From Acidimicrobiales bacterium (lineage in GTDB: Bacteria; Actinomycetota; Acidimicrobiia; Acidimicrobiales; SKKL01): a stretch of 64,000 nt of DNA. The notes below the pieces were generated by a model, which was not told the DNA's origin, ran no database searches, and was given only the letters and a program-made list of their open reading frames with translations. Made by a program: the position numbers and the translations under genes. Of the stretch, positions 25,930-35,659 are shown piece by piece; within the stretch, counting starts at the first letter, position 1, and each line of letters opens with the position of its first letter. Location of the stretch: contig JAXHLR010000002.1 of NCBI GenBank assembly GCA_034521975.1, positions 124,001-188,000 of the forward strand. Direction: 5' to 3'.

Positions 25930-27593
25930 GACCCCACCGCGGTGGCGTCGACCGCGGGAAGGGACGCGGATCGACGCTCGGCAGCCACCGCTGCCCGATG
26001 GGCCTCGGCCTGTGCATCGCGCTCGTCGGTGGTCCAGCCCAGGTCGGCACCCATCAGCTCGGCCACCTCGTCCGCCACTGCGACCGAAGCCGCCGCGTCG
26101 CGGAGGCGCAGCGGCACCCGCCGGGTGAGCACATCATCGACGCAGGTCGCCATCTCGTATCGGACGGCGTAGCGAACCTCGGCTCGAACGAAGGGATGGT
26201 CGGGGCTGAGTCGGTGGCCGAGGCTGGGATCGTGGTCGATCATCGCGATGAGGGTCCGGGCTTCACCCCCGTAGCGTTCCACCAGGTGGGTCGAGACCGG
26301 ATCGTCGGCGGCGTCGCGGGCTGCGTCGAAGCCCTCGGCGCCGCGCAGCGCGAGCTTGTTGGTCCGGGAGCGTTTGGCGATCCGCCCACGGACCCGGTCG
26401 CCGAGCTGGGCGACGACGGTGTCGACGGTGTCGGCGGCCATCTCGCGGTAAGTGGTGAGCTTGCCGCCGGTGATCGAGACCAGACCGTCGTCGTGGACCT
26501 GGACCCGGTGGCGACGGGACAGATCGGCGGTGCGGCCGCTGCCTCCGGTCTTCACCAGCGGCCGCAGTCCCGCCCAGGTGCCGGTGATGTCGTCGACGGT
26601 GATCGGGACGTCGACCGAACCGTTGATGGCCCCCAGCAGGTAGGCGATGTCGTCGGGGGTGCAGCGGGGGTCGTCGAGGGGGCCGTCGTAGTCGGTGTCG
26701 GTCGTGCCGATGTAGGTCTGGTCGCCCCATGGCACCACGAACACCGAACGCCGGTCGCCGGGGACCGGCACCACCGCCGCGATCTCGTTGCGGATCCTGT
26801 CCCACGGCACGGTGATGTGGATCCCCTTCGCCGGTCGGATCGTGTCCGCCGGATCGCTCTGGCCGAGTCCCCGGAGCTCGTCGGCCCACACGCCGGTGGC
26901 GCTCACCACGGTGCTCGTACTCACCTCGATGATCTCTCCGTCGACATCGACGGAGACTCCGTCGAGCCGGCCGTCGTTCCCGGCGCTCAGTCCCACGACC
27001 CCGGCCCGGTTCACCACCACCGCGCCATGGTCGAGCGCGGCGGTCCGGGCGACGGTGAGGGTCAGGCGGGCGTCATCGGTGGCGGCGTCGTAGTAGAGGT
27101 AAGCCCCGGCGAGTCGGTCGGCGGGAAGGGTCGGCATGTACTCGAGCGCATCCTCGGTCGAGAGCCGCTTGTGGAGCTTGCCGATTCGGGCGCCTCCCGT
27201 GAGGTCGTACATCCACATCGCCTTGCCCAGGGCCCACGCCAGCTTGCGGTTGAACAGCCCGTCCCGGGTGAAGATCGGCAACAGGAACGGCAGCACCCGC
27301 ACCAGGTGCGGTGCGTTGCGACGGAGCCGTTGGCGCTCGGCGAGGGCCTCGTACACCAGCCGGATGTCGCCCTGTTGCAGGTATCTCAGCCCACCGTGCA
27401 CCAGCTTCGAGGACTTCGACGAGGTGCCGGAGGCGAAGTCGTCACGTTCGACCAGCGCGGTCCGCAGGCCACGTGAGGCGGCGTCGAGGGCGACGCCGGC
27501 GCCGGTGATCCCGCCACCGATGACCACCACGTCGAAGGAGGTGTCGCGAAGACGGGCGAGGGCGGTGGCTCGATCGAAGGTACCGGGGGCCAT
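25926..27593 (-). CDS. glpD: Glycerol-3-phosphate dehydrogenase, FAD-dependent
   Basis: A 555-residue enzyme oxidising sn-glycerol 3-phosphate to DHAP with electrons passed to quinone. FAD-binding motif DVVVIGGGITGAGVALDAA (about 21-39), ERDDFASGTSSKSSKLVHGGLRYL, and the substrate region KGIHITVPW, PWGDQTYIGTTDTDYDG, TGGKLTTYREMA are all characteristic. A C-terminal DAO_C helical domain follows. ATG at 27593 chosen because AGGAG precedes it and family homology begins there. First gene of the glpD / AGPS-like / FGGY kinase operon. Confidence 0.92.
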   Translation of the reverse strand: MAPGTFDRATALARLRDTSFDVVVIGGGITGAGVALDAASRGLRTALVERDDFASGTSSKSSKLVHGGLRYLQQGDIRLVYEALAERQRLRRNAPHLVRVLPFLLPIFTRDGLFNRKLAWALGKAMWMYDLTGGARIGKLHKRLSTEDALEYMPTLPADRLAGAYLYYDAATDDARLTLTVARTAALDHGAVVVNRAGVVGLSAGNDGRLDGVSVDVDGEIIEVSTSTVVSATGVWADELRGLGQSDPADTIRPAKGIHITVPWDRIRNEIAAVVPVPGDRRSVFVVPWGDQTYIGTTDTDYDGPLDDPRCTPDDIAYLLGAINGSVDVPITVDDITGTWAGLRPLVKTGGSGRTADLSRRHRVQVHDDGLVSITGGKLTTYREMAADTVDTVVAQLGDRVRGRIAKRSRTNKLALRGAEGFDAARDAADDPVSTHLVERYGGEARTLIAMIDHDPSLGHRLSPDHPFVRAEVRYAVRYEMATCVDDVLTRRVPLRLRDAAASVAVADEVAELMGADLGWTTDERDAQAEAHRAAVAAERRSASLPAVDATAVGS

Positions 27594-27740
27594 GGGGGAG
27601 TGCTCCTGGCAGGGGTGGCTGGCGGGGGGTCGCGTCGAACGCCCCGAGCCTATTGCGCCACCGGTACGGTTCATCAATCAGCAGTCAGTGCCAAATGACA
27701 ACGGTTGCAGATTAGGTCGGTCTCCGCTAGGTTGGAATCC

Positions 27741-28200
27741 GTGAAGTCACCCGACGAGCTCACCGACCTGTTCCGGGCACGGGGCCTCAAGGTCACACCT
27801 CAACGGCAGCTGATCTTCCGGGTCCTCCACGACGAGCTCGCCCATCCCACCGCTGATGCGGTGTACGCCATGGCGAGCACCGAGATGCCGACGATGTCGC
27901 TGCGCACCGTCTACCAGACGCTCAACGATCTCACTGCCATGGGAGAGATCGAGCAGATCGACCTCGGCACCGGCTCGGCACGTTTCGACACCAACCTCGA
28001 CACACACCAGCACCTGGTGTGCGAGCGCTGTGGTGCGGTTCGTGACGTTGTGGTCGACTTCACGGCCATCGACCTCGACGAGGACAACCTCGAGGGGTTC
28101 GCGGTGTCGTCGACCGACATCGTCTTCCGGGGCCGGTGCGCCGCATGCACCGACCCCGAGCAAGTGTCATCCAGCCGCCTCCCCAAGGAGAACACCAACC

Positions 28201-28208
<8 letters not shown>
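27741..28208 (+). CDS. Fur/PerR family metalloregulator
   Basis: A 155-residue repressor: winged helix ([41 protein letters not shown]), then the metal site region [16 protein letters not shown]. The structural zinc cysteines are CERC and CAAC. The [10 protein letters not shown] pattern and the rubrerythrin gene overlapping its 3' end suggest a peroxide-sensing PerR rather than iron-sensing Fur. Start GTG at 27741. Divergent from glpD; a short CAACGGTTG dyad lies in the spacer, but no clear Fur box is seen. Confidence 0.88.
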
Positions 28209-28620
<412 letters not shown>

Positions 28621-28720
28621 CGTCGTCTGGCGCCGTCGCCTCAGTTGTGGCGGCGGCGCCGGTCCACGTCCGCTCGGCCTGTCTGCTGCCCTCGATCCGA
28701 CGCGCTAGGAGCACGCTCTC

Positions 28721-30031
28721 GTGACCACGACGTATGACCCCTTCCACCCCCGGTACTTCGACGAAGCCGACCTCCGGGAGGAGATGACCCGGGTCTACGA
28801 CATCTGCCACGGCTGCCGGCTGTGCTTCAAGTTCTGTGATGCGTTCCCGTCGCTGTTCGAGATGATCGACGAGCACGACGACCAGGACGCCGCCAAGCTC
28901 ACCCCCGACCAGCAGGATCGGGTCGTGCACGAGTGCTTCCAGTGCAAGCTCTGCTACGTGAACTGCCCCTACATCCCGGGCCAGAGCGACTGGGAGATCG
29001 ACTTCCCCCGGCTGATGATGCGGGCCGAACAGACCCTCCATCGCACCAACAAGAAGACGGTCGGCACCAAGCTCACCGATCAGGCCCTCGGTCGCACCGA
29101 CCTGGTGGGCAAGGTCAACACCACCCTGGCCCCCATCGCCAACAAGGCCATCGCCAAGCCGGGCTCGCCGGTCCGCAAGGCCATCGAGAAGACCGTCGGC
29201 ATCGCGTCCGAACGGGTCCTGCCGCCCTACAACCGCCAGCGCTTCAGCACGTGGTTCAAGAAGCGAGCCGCGCAGCTTCGGGGCGACTCCAAGGGCAAGG
29301 TCGCCCTCTTCCCGACCTGCATCGTCGAGTACCAGAACGCGGCGGTCGGCCACGACATGGTCAAGGTGTACGAGCACAACGGGGTCGAATGCTCGCTCCC
29401 CGAGGGTCAACAGTGCTGTGGGGCGCCGCTGTTGCACCAGGGCGACGTCGACGCCTTCGTCAAGCAGGGTCGCAAGAACGTCGAGGTGCTGGCCAAGGCG
29501 GTCCGCGACGGCCGCGACGTCGTGGTGCCCCAGCCCACGTGCAGCTACATCATCAAGTTCGACTACCCCGACTACATCGGTGGGACCGACGCCGAGACGG
29601 TGGCCGAGCACACCTTCGATGCCGCCGAGTACCTCATGAAGCTGCACAAGGAGACCGAGGACGGGCTCGACCGGGAGTTCCCCGGCCTGGTTCCCGAGAC
29701 CCTCACCTATCACGCCCCGTGCCACCTGAGAGCCCAGAACATCGGGCTCAAGAGCCGCGACTTGCTCAAGCTCACCGGCACCAAGATCTCGCTGGTGGCA
29801 GAGTGCTCGGCGGTCGACGGCACCTGGGGCCTGCGCGCCGAGAACTACGAGATGTCCCGCAAGGTCGCCAAGAAGATGGCGACCGCCATCGACAAGGCCG
29901 ACAGCGAGGTCGTCTCCGGCGATTGCAACCTGGCCAACGGCGGCATCGTGCAAGAGACCGGCCGTGCGCCGCTGCACCCGCTGCAGGTCATGGCCCGCGC
30001 CTACGGCATCCCAGAGGAGGAAGCCAGATGA
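28721..30031 (+). CDS. Fe-S oxidoreductase with two 4Fe-4S sites and CCG domains
   Basis: A 436-residue protein of the GlpC/HdrD type. Two ferredoxin-like clusters near the N-terminus: [11 protein letters not shown] and [13 protein letters not shown]-terminal half has cysteine-rich CCG-type regions: [10 protein letters not shown] with [11 protein letters not shown], and [10 protein letters not shown] with a degenerate second CCG ([10 protein letters not shown]). It likely passes electrons between a quinone or thiol and a partner. Between rubrerythrin and DUF3501 it is a good candidate for the missing rubrerythrin reductase; that is inference. GTG start; 3' end overlaps the next ATG. Confidence 0.85.
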   Translation: MTTTYDPFHPRYFDEADLREEMTRVYDICHGCRLCFKFCDAFPSLFEMIDEHDDQDAAKLTPDQQDRVVHECFQCKLCYVNCPYIPGQSDWEIDFPRLMMRAEQTLHRTNKKTVGTKLTDQALGRTDLVGKVNTTLAPIANKAIAKPGSPVRKAIEKTVGIASERVLPPYNRQRFSTWFKKRAAQLRGDSKGKVALFPTCIVEYQNAAVGHDMVKVYEHNGVECSLPEGQQCCGAPLLHQGDVDAFVKQGRKNVEVLAKAVRDGRDVVVPQPTCSYIIKFDYPDYIGGTDAETVAEHTFDAAEYLMKLHKETEDGLDREFPGLVPETLTYHAPCHLRAQNIGLKSRDLLKLTGTKISLVAECSAVDGTWGLRAENYEMSRKVAKKMATAIDKADSEVVSGDCNLANGGIVQETGRAPLHPLQVMARAYGIPEEEAR

Positions 30032-30642
30032 GCACCTCGACCAGCCCCCGCAAGCTCACCATCGCCGACATCGCCGACCAGCGCGCCTACGAGCGTGAGC
30101 GCGACGAGTTCCGCCGCCAGATCGTGGCCCTCAAGCGCAAGCGGCGCGTCTCGGTCGGGCCCGTCGTCACCCTGTTGTTCGAGAACCGCGACACCATCCG
30201 CTTCCAGATCCAGGAGATGGCCAGGGTCGAGAAGCTCATCAGCGACGAGGCCATCGAGGGCGAGCTCAAGGTCTACAACCCGCTCGTCCCCGATCCCGGC
30301 ATGTTGTGCGCCACCCTGTTCCTGGAGCTGACCGAGGAGGAACATCTGCGCGAGTGGCTGCCCAAGTTGGTGGGGATCGAGCGGGCCGTGAAGCTGCACA
30401 TCGGCGAGGGAGACGACACCGTCGAGGTGACCTGCATCCCCGAAGCGTCCCACGAGGCCCAGCTCACCCGCGAGGAGACCACCGCCTCGGTCCACTACAT
30501 CTGGTTCCAGCTCACTCCCGACCAGATCGAGCAGTTCGCGGCCGGACCGGTCTCGCTGGTGATCGACCACGATCACTACCAGCACTCGACCCCGCTCGCC
30601 CCCGAGACGGTGGAAGAACTGCTCAGCGACCTTCGCGACTGA
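30028..30642 (+). CDS. DUF3501 family protein
   Basis: A 204-residue protein with the DUF3501 pattern: LTIADIADQRAYERERDEFR, KRRVSVGPVVTLLFENRDTI, FQIQEMARVEKL and a Glu-rich middle. The function of the family is not known; it regularly occurs beside rubrerythrin and Fe-S CCG genes. ATGA overlap with the preceding gene shows translational coupling. The C-terminal part HYIWFQLTPDQIEQF and DHDHYQHST is rich in His and Asp and could bind metal. Confidence 0.85.
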   Translation: MSTSTSPRKLTIADIADQRAYERERDEFRRQIVALKRKRRVSVGPVVTLLFENRDTIRFQIQEMARVEKLISDEAIEGELKVYNPLVPDPGMLCATLFLELTEEEHLREWLPKLVGIERAVKLHIGEGDDTVEVTCIPEASHEAQLTREETTASVHYIWFQLTPDQIEQFAAGPVSLVIDHDHYQHSTPLAPETVEELLSDLRD

Positions 30643-31378
30643 TCCTCGCCGCGATCTGTTCGGCCAGCGTCACGTCGCCGGCGGTGGTGAGCTTGATGTT
30701 GTCGGGTTCTCCTCGCACGACCCGTGCCGACAGCCCGGCGAAGCGGGCGACCACCTCCGCGGTGTCGACGCCGTCGAAGCCCTCGCCGGTGGCATCGCGG
30801 TAGGCCGACAGCAACGGCCCCGCGGTGAACGCCTGCGGGGTCTGCACCCGGCGCAGGGTCGCCGAGTCGAGGCGCTGCGCCGTCGCCGGGTCGCCGGTCA
30901 CCTGGTAGACGAGTCGCTCCGGCTCCAGGCCGGGGATCGCCGCACCGTGGTCGACCGCGGCGGCGATCACCCGGTCGACCAGCGCGAGCGAGGCGAACGG
31001 GCGGGCACCGTCGTGCACGACAACCACGTCGAGGCCACCCACCTCCACCGTTGGTCGCAACAGTTCGAACGCAGCCTGTTCGCTGGCGGCTCGGCTGGCT
31101 CCGCCGGTCACGGTGTGGACCGTGGTGCCGAGGTCGAGCTGACGTCGCACCTCACCGAAGGCGGCCTCGTCCCCGGCGCGCACGGCGACGACGATCGAGA
31201 CGATGTCAGGGTGGGCGTCTAGGGTCAGTAGCGACCATGCGAGCAGCGGACGTCCCCCGACCGTCAGATAGACCTTGTTCGAGCGCGGCCGACCGGCCCG
31301 GGCGTCGGCGCTCAACCGCGTTCCCGATCCGCCGGCCAACAGCACCGCAGCGACCCGTGGTGACCCCTCGGCACCCAT
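30623..31378 (-). CDS. ispD: 2-C-methyl-D-erythritol 4-phosphate cytidylyltransferase
   Basis: A 251-residue enzyme of the MEP isoprenoid pathway, transferring CMP from CTP to MEP. Typical motifs: AAVLLAGGSGTRLS (nucleotide loop), NKVYLTVGGRPLLAWSL, VVVHDGARPFAS, and QTPQAF near residue 185. The family's conserved Lys is present in NKVYL. Convergent with DUF3501, overlapping it by 20 bp. ATG at 31378 chosen; an upstream ATG at 31429 would overlap the divergent gene. Confidence 0.9.
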   Translation of the reverse strand: MGAEGSPRVAAVLLAGGSGTRLSADARAGRPRSNKVYLTVGGRPLLAWSLLTLDAHPDIVSIVVAVRAGDEAAFGEVRRQLDLGTTVHTVTGGASRAASEQAAFELLRPTVEVGGLDVVVVHDGARPFASLALVDRVIAAAVDHGAAIPGLEPERLVYQVTGDPATAQRLDSATLRRVQTPQAFTAGPLLSAYRDATGEGFDGVDTAEVVARFAGLSARVVRGEPDNIKLTTAGDVTLAEQIAARISREGR

Positions 31379-31412
31379 GCTCGCACCGTACCTGGCGGCG
31401 GGAGCCCCCACG

Positions 31413-31706
31413 GTGAGGCAACAACCCACTCACGACCCCACGATCGTCATCGTGCTGTCCGACGACGACCCCGGCCAGCTCACCCCCGAGGCCATGGAGT
31501 CGCTCGTCGCTCGCCTCCAGGCGGCCCCCGAACTGGACGCGGTCGGACCGCTGGCCTCGGTGGTAGACGCCCACAAGGTCATCGACGACGAGGGTCAGGT
31601 GGTGGAGACCCTCGACCGCTCGACGCTGGCGCACCTCGGCCGCCCGGCAGCGGTGCGACGACAGGCGCTGGAATCGGGTGAGATCAACCGGATAGGGCGG
31701 TGGTGA
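31413..31706 (+). CDS. Truncated IspD-like paralogue
   Basis: A 97-residue protein. DPTIVIVLSDDDPGQLTPE, GPLASVVDAHKVIDDEGQ and VVETLDRSTLAHLGRPAAVR line up with the central part of IspD (VVVHDGARP, VPVVDTIKRVD, VETVDRSQL, QTPQA). The N-terminal CTP-binding half and the C-terminal end are missing, and the key HDGARP is changed to SDDDPG. Divergent from the intact ispD, 34 bp apart. A GTG start is used; ATG at 31377 would add 12 residues and overlap the ispD start. Catalysis is unlikely; a regulatory role is only a guess. Confidence 0.65.
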   Translation: MRQQPTHDPTIVIVLSDDDPGQLTPEAMESLVARLQAAPELDAVGPLASVVDAHKVIDDEGQVVETLDRSTLAHLGRPAAVRRQALESGEINRIGRW

Positions 31707-31832
31707 GCGTGGATGCATTGATCTGGACAGCCCCGTCCCTGCGGGGCCATACTCGCCGTTCCGCCGCCATCTGTCCCGATGGACCGGACCACTGGCGGCC
31801 CGATCCGTCCCCAACCCATCGAGTTGTCCACC

Positions 31833-32069
31833 ATGAGCCAGTCCTGGCGGCAGCAGGCCGCATGCCGAGGACTCGATCCGAACATCTTCTACCCGGCGAT
31901 CGACGAAGAAGCCGATGCCGATCCGGCCAAGGCGGTGTGCGCGGTGTGTCCGATCCGCCAGGCCTGCCTCGAACACGCGCTCAGCCGGCGCGAGCGCGAC
32001 GGCGTCTGGGGCGGTGCCACCGAGAAGGAACGTCGTCGCATCATCCGTCAGCGCCGCCGCACCGCCTGA
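31833..32069 (+). CDS. WhiB family transcriptional regulator
   Basis: A 78-residue protein with the four WhiB cysteines in order: AACRG, then CAVCPIRQAC, ligating a 4Fe-4S cluster. The GVWGG turn and a basic C-terminal tail (KERRRIIRQRRR) for DNA contact follow. WhiB proteins are restricted to actinobacteria and their phages. The short size and lack of extensions resemble WhiB1/WhiB2. It lies 19 bp upstream of trpD. Confidence 0.92.
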   Translation: MSQSWRQQAACRGLDPNIFYPAIDEEADADPAKAVCAVCPIRQACLEHALSRRERDGVWGGATEKERRRIIRQRRRTA

Positions 32070-32088
32070 TCCCCGCCAGGGTGACGAC

Positions 32089-33144
32089 ATGAGCCGTCCG
32101 ACCCTCGAGGAGCTCGGCGGATGGCCAGCGGTGTTGGGGCCGCTGTCCACCGGAGCTCACCTCACCGCCGACCAAGCCCACGCCACCCTTCGGGAGATCC
32201 TCGCCGGCAACGCCAGCGATGCCCGCATCGCCGCGTTCATCGTGGCGTTGCGGCTCAAGGGCGAGACGGTCGAGGAGGTCAGCGGCATGGTGGATGCGAT
32301 GCTCGACGCCTCCGAGCCCCTCGATCTCCCGCCGGGTGCGGTCGACATCGTCGGCACCGGGGGTTCGCCGACCCGGCGCATCCATGCGCTCAACGTGTCG
32401 ACGATGGCGGCGATCGTCACATCGGCCGCCGGTGTCCCGGTCTGCAAGCACGGCAACCGCAAAGCCTCCTCCACGTCGGGTTCGTTCGACCTCCTCGACG
32501 AACTGGGCATCGCCATCGACCTCGACGGGGCGGCGGTGGCCCAGTGCGTCCGCGACGCGGGCATCGGGTTCGCCTTCGCCCGGGCGTTCCATCCAGCCAT
32601 GCGCTTCGCCGGGCCGGTGCGCGCCGAGCTCGGCATCCCCACGGTGTTCAACCTCCTCGGTCCGCTGTCACACCCCGGCGGCATCACCCGCCAGGTGATC
32701 GGGGTCGGCGACCACCGGGTCATCGACCTCGTGGCCGGGGTGCTGGCCGCACGTGGGGCTGAGCGTGCGCTGGTGGTGCACGGATCCGACGGTCTCGACG
32801 AGATCACCCTCACCGGGCCGACCACCATCCACGAGGTCCGCGACGGCGACGTCCGGGTGTGGGACCTGGATCCGGCGACGGTCGGCCTCGCGGTCCGGCC
32901 AGCCGACGAGCTTCGCGGTGGCGACCCCGCCGCGAACGCGGAGCTGGCGCGCAGGATGCTGGCCGGCGAACACGGCCCGGTGCGTGACATCGTCGTGCTC
33001 AACGCGGCCGCGGGGTTGTGGGTCGGTGGTGCGGTGGACGACATCGCTGCCGGCGTGGCCGCGGCCGCGGTCGCGATCGACGACGGCCGTGCCGCGGCGA
33101 CCCTCGAGCGGGTGGTGCAGGTGTCGGGCGCCGCTGCAGGCTAG
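32089..33144 (+). CDS. trpD: Anthranilate phosphoribosyltransferase
   Basis: A 351-residue enzyme of tryptophan synthesis, joining anthranilate and PRPP. Motifs: VDIVGTGGSPTRRIHALNVST (PRPP pyrophosphate loop), KHGNRKASSTSGSFDLLDELG (anthranilate site), and FNLLGPLSHPGG. Family-typical length. The glycine loop GTGGSPTRR differs from the usual GTGGDG. No other trp gene lies nearby. Its stop overlaps the stop of the convergent exonuclease gene. Confidence 0.9.
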   Translation: MSRPTLEELGGWPAVLGPLSTGAHLTADQAHATLREILAGNASDARIAAFIVALRLKGETVEEVSGMVDAMLDASEPLDLPPGAVDIVGTGGSPTRRIHALNVSTMAAIVTSAAGVPVCKHGNRKASSTSGSFDLLDELGIAIDLDGAAVAQCVRDAGIGFAFARAFHPAMRFAGPVRAELGIPTVFNLLGPLSHPGGITRQVIGVGDHRVIDLVAGVLAARGAERALVVHGSDGLDEITLTGPTTIHEVRDGDVRVWDLDPATVGLAVRPADELRGGDPAANAELARRMLAGEHGPVRDIVVLNAAAGLWVGGAVDDIAAGVAAAAVAIDDGRAAATLERVVQVSGAAAG

Positions 33145-34844
33145 CGGTGGCGAGAGGTCGCCGAGAGCGTGGTGCCGGCGGGTCGGAATCGGGGGAGCGG
33201 TGCGGGCAGCTCGGTCGCGGTGGTGTCGCCGCCGACGATGCGGATCCGCGCCGTGTTGGCGTCGAGCCAGCGTGCGACCGCCAGAAGCTCGTCGATCTCG
33301 TCGCGCCCCGGAACCGTCTGGGGGTCATCGAGCTGGGCCGGGGGCGGTGCATCCTCGAACCCTGGGAGCGGGTCTGGAGGTGGTGGACCGTTCCACGCTG
33401 CGAGGAAGCGCCCGTCGCGAAGGGCCACGCCCCCGTCGCCCAGTTCGACCAGCAGGTGCCCCGTGGAGCGGAGCTGCTCCACGCTGCGCCGACGCTCGAG
33501 GGCGCCGGCCAAGGCGGCGGCGCGGTCACGCATGTCGGCAGCCTCCTCGTAGCGCTCGGCTCGGGCCAGATCGTGCATCTTGGCCGCGAGCGGGTCCAGC
33601 AGCAGCGCCGGTTCGGAGGTGATGCCCGCGACCACGCGGTCGACCAGCGGCGCGTACTCGGACTCGGAGACCGCTCCGGCGCAGGGACAGGTGGCGACGC
33701 CGAGCTGCGCCGCGGCGCACGGAGCCGGGCGCGGGCTGGCTCCGGGCCGGGCGGTGCAGCGGCGGAGGGGCACCGCCGTCTCGATGGCCTCGGCCACCTG
33801 GCGGGCCACCGCGGTCGAGCTGAGCGGGCCGAGGTAGACCGCTGCGTCGTCACGCACCTGCTTGGTGATGGACAGGCGGGGGAAGCGTTCGGTGGTGAGT
33901 TTGAGGTAGGTGTAGCGCTTCCACCGCTTGAGCTGGGAGTTGAAGCGGGGCTGGTGCTCCTGGATGAGGCGGACCTCGCGCACGGCGGCCTCGAGGTCGT
34001 TGACGCAGCGCCGGTGGTCGATGCGGTGGGTCTCGCGAAGCATCTGGGGAACCTTGCGCCGCTGGTCACCGGAGAAGTACGAGCGGACCCGCTGGCGCAG
34101 GTTGGATGCCTTGCCGACGTAGAGGACCTGCCCGTTGACGTCGCGAAACAGGTAGACGCCCGGAGCCCGGGGCAGCGAGTCGGTGAGGGCCAGCTTGGCC
34201 ACCTGTGGGTGCCCGGCCAGCTTGGGGAGCGACAACAGGTCGTCGAGGCCGGTGACGCCGAGGCGCCCCACCCGCTCGAGCAGCATGTGCAACAGGTCGC
34301 CGGTTGCCAAGGCGTCGTCGAGCGCCCGGTGGCTCGGGCGATGGGGGAGCCGCAAGCGTTCGGCGAGGGTGCCGAGACGACAGTTCGGGACCTCGTCGCG
34401 GAGCAGCCGGCGAGCAAGCGCCACGGTGTCGACCCGCCGATTCGACAGCCGGGCGCGCCCGGCTCGGGTGAGCGCGGCATCGAGGAACCCGGTGTCGAAT
34501 CCCACGTTGTGGCCGACCAGCACGGCATCGCCGATGAACTCGAGCAGCGCGGGCAGGACCGCCTCGATGCGCGGGGCCGGGACGACCATGGAGGTGGTGA
34601 TGCCGGTGAGCACCGTGATCTCGGGAGGAACCGCCATCCCGGGGTTCACCAGGGTCTGGAAGGTGCCGACGCACTCGCCGCCGCGCAGCTTCACCGCCCC
34701 GATCTCGGTGATGCCACAGGTGCTCGGTGAGCCACCGGTCGTCTCGAGGTCGATCACACAGAAGGTGACCTCGTGCAGGGGCTGGCCGAGGTCGTCGAAG
34801 GAGCGTTGGGTGCTCGGGGCCGGGGTCGGGCGGGCCATCGCCAT
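33141..34844 (-). CDS. DEDDh exonuclease fused to UvrC-like GIY-YIG endonuclease
   Basis: A 567-residue fusion. N-terminal DnaQ-like domain: VIDLETTGGSPSTCGITEIG (DxE), VGHNVGFDTGFLDAAL, and PSHRALDDALATGDLL (HxxxxD). GIY-YIG domain of UvrC type at about 225-310: APGVYLFRDVNGQVLYVGKASNLRQRV. The remainder carries UvrC-like and UVR-like helices (RYEEAADMRDRAAAL) and a Cys-containing segment (TCPCAGAVSE). The family is known in actinobacteria and probably works in DNA repair, combining 3' exonuclease and incision activity. ATG at 34844 starts just before the exonuclease domain. Confidence 0.88.
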   Translation of the reverse strand: MAMARPTPAPSTQRSFDDLGQPLHEVTFCVIDLETTGGSPSTCGITEIGAVKLRGGECVGTFQTLVNPGMAVPPEITVLTGITTSMVVPAPRIEAVLPALLEFIGDAVLVGHNVGFDTGFLDAALTRAGRARLSNRRVDTVALARRLLRDEVPNCRLGTLAERLRLPHRPSHRALDDALATGDLLHMLLERVGRLGVTGLDDLLSLPKLAGHPQVAKLALTDSLPRAPGVYLFRDVNGQVLYVGKASNLRQRVRSYFSGDQRRKVPQMLRETHRIDHRRCVNDLEAAVREVRLIQEHQPRFNSQLKRWKRYTYLKLTTERFPRLSITKQVRDDAAVYLGPLSSTAVARQVAEAIETAVPLRRCTARPGASPRPAPCAAAQLGVATCPCAGAVSESEYAPLVDRVVAGITSEPALLLDPLAAKMHDLARAERYEEAADMRDRAAALAGALERRRSVEQLRSTGHLLVELGDGGVALRDGRFLAAWNGPPPPDPLPGFEDAPPPAQLDDPQTVPGRDEIDELLAVARWLDANTARIRIVGGDTTATELPAPLPRFRPAGTTLSATSRHR

Positions 34845-34984
34845 GGTGTAGTCGAACACCCGTTCGCATGCAACTTCCGAGTTGCGGCCGCGCCCCCTTC
34901 GGGCGAGACTTGCCAGGTGGGTGGATCGAGGCGTGCCGCATCGTCCGGAGCCCGAACCCTGTGCCACGACGGGAGGGCGGAGTC

Positions 34985-35344
34985 ATGAACGAGCAACGGG
35001 ACACCCGCCCGAGCTTCGAGGCGGCGGTCCATCTCGAACCCTCGGCGGCTCGGGTCGTCGTGCGGGGCGAGATCGACATCGCGACCGCCGAGCGGTTCGA
35101 GCAACGGGTGCTCGAAGCCATCGACGCGGGTGGTCCGGTGGTGATCGACCTGTCCGGCACGAGCTTTCTCGACTCGACCGGCCTCAGCGCCATCGTGCGG
35201 CTGGTCGGTCGCCTGGACGCCGGCGGCGATGCCGAGGCGGCGCCGCTGGTCATCGAGGCGCCGACCGTTCCGGTGGCCAAGTCCCTTCAGATCAGCGGGA
35301 TCGACCGGCTGGTCTCCATCCGGGACGCGCCCACGGGCGGCTGA
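34985..35344 (+). CDS. STAS-domain anti-sigma factor antagonist
   Basis: A 119-residue single STAS domain. EIDIATAERFEQRVLEAIDAG is followed by VVIDLSGTSFLDSTGLSAIV, where the Ser of DSTG is the site phosphorylated by anti-sigma kinases. Such proteins release an alternative sigma factor when dephosphorylated. No partner kinase lies next to it. GAGGGCGGAG precedes the ATG. Confidence 0.88.
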   Translation: MNEQRDTRPSFEAAVHLEPSAARVVVRGEIDIATAERFEQRVLEAIDAGGPVVIDLSGTSFLDSTGLSAIVRLVGRLDAGGDAEAAPLVIEAPTVPVAKSLQISGIDRLVSIRDAPTGG

Positions 35345-35394
35345 CCACTGGGCCGTGCGACCTCGTCGCAGATCGCACAGTACCCTCGGCTCAC

Positions 35395-35610
35395 GTGAGC
35401 ACGACCAGATACCGATGCACAGCCTGTGGCAACCTCACCCGGTTCGATGTCACCACGACCCGCCGCACCCGGGCGTTCCACCACTTCACCGTGGGCGGTG
35501 AGCTCCAGGTCGAGGACGAGGAGGTGCTCCTCGAGGACATCGAAGAGGTCTCGTGCCGGTGGTGCAGCTCCGGCGGCTCGGTGGAAGAGGTGGCCGGTCC
35601 CGCGACCTGA
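35395..35610 (+). CDS. Small zinc-ribbon-like protein
   Basis: A 71-residue protein with two CxxC pairs: CTACGNLTRFD near the N-terminus and SCRWCSSGG near the C-terminus, separated by an acidic strand-rich middle (EDEEVLLEDIEEV). It should bind one zinc. Similar short proteins are conserved in Acidimicrobiia-like actinobacteria, function unknown. GTG start. Confidence 0.7.
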   Translation: MSTTRYRCTACGNLTRFDVTTTRRTRAFHHFTVGGELQVEDEEVLLEDIEEVSCRWCSSGGSVEEVAGPAT

Positions 35611-35659
35611 TCGACCGGGCATATCCATCATGGCTGTCACACCCCCTGCGTACGGTGCA

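Noticed and set aside
27660-27740. Fur/PerR box upstream of the regulator
   Set aside because: Only a short CAACGGTTG dyad is visible; it does not match known Fur, PerR or Zur consensus sequences.
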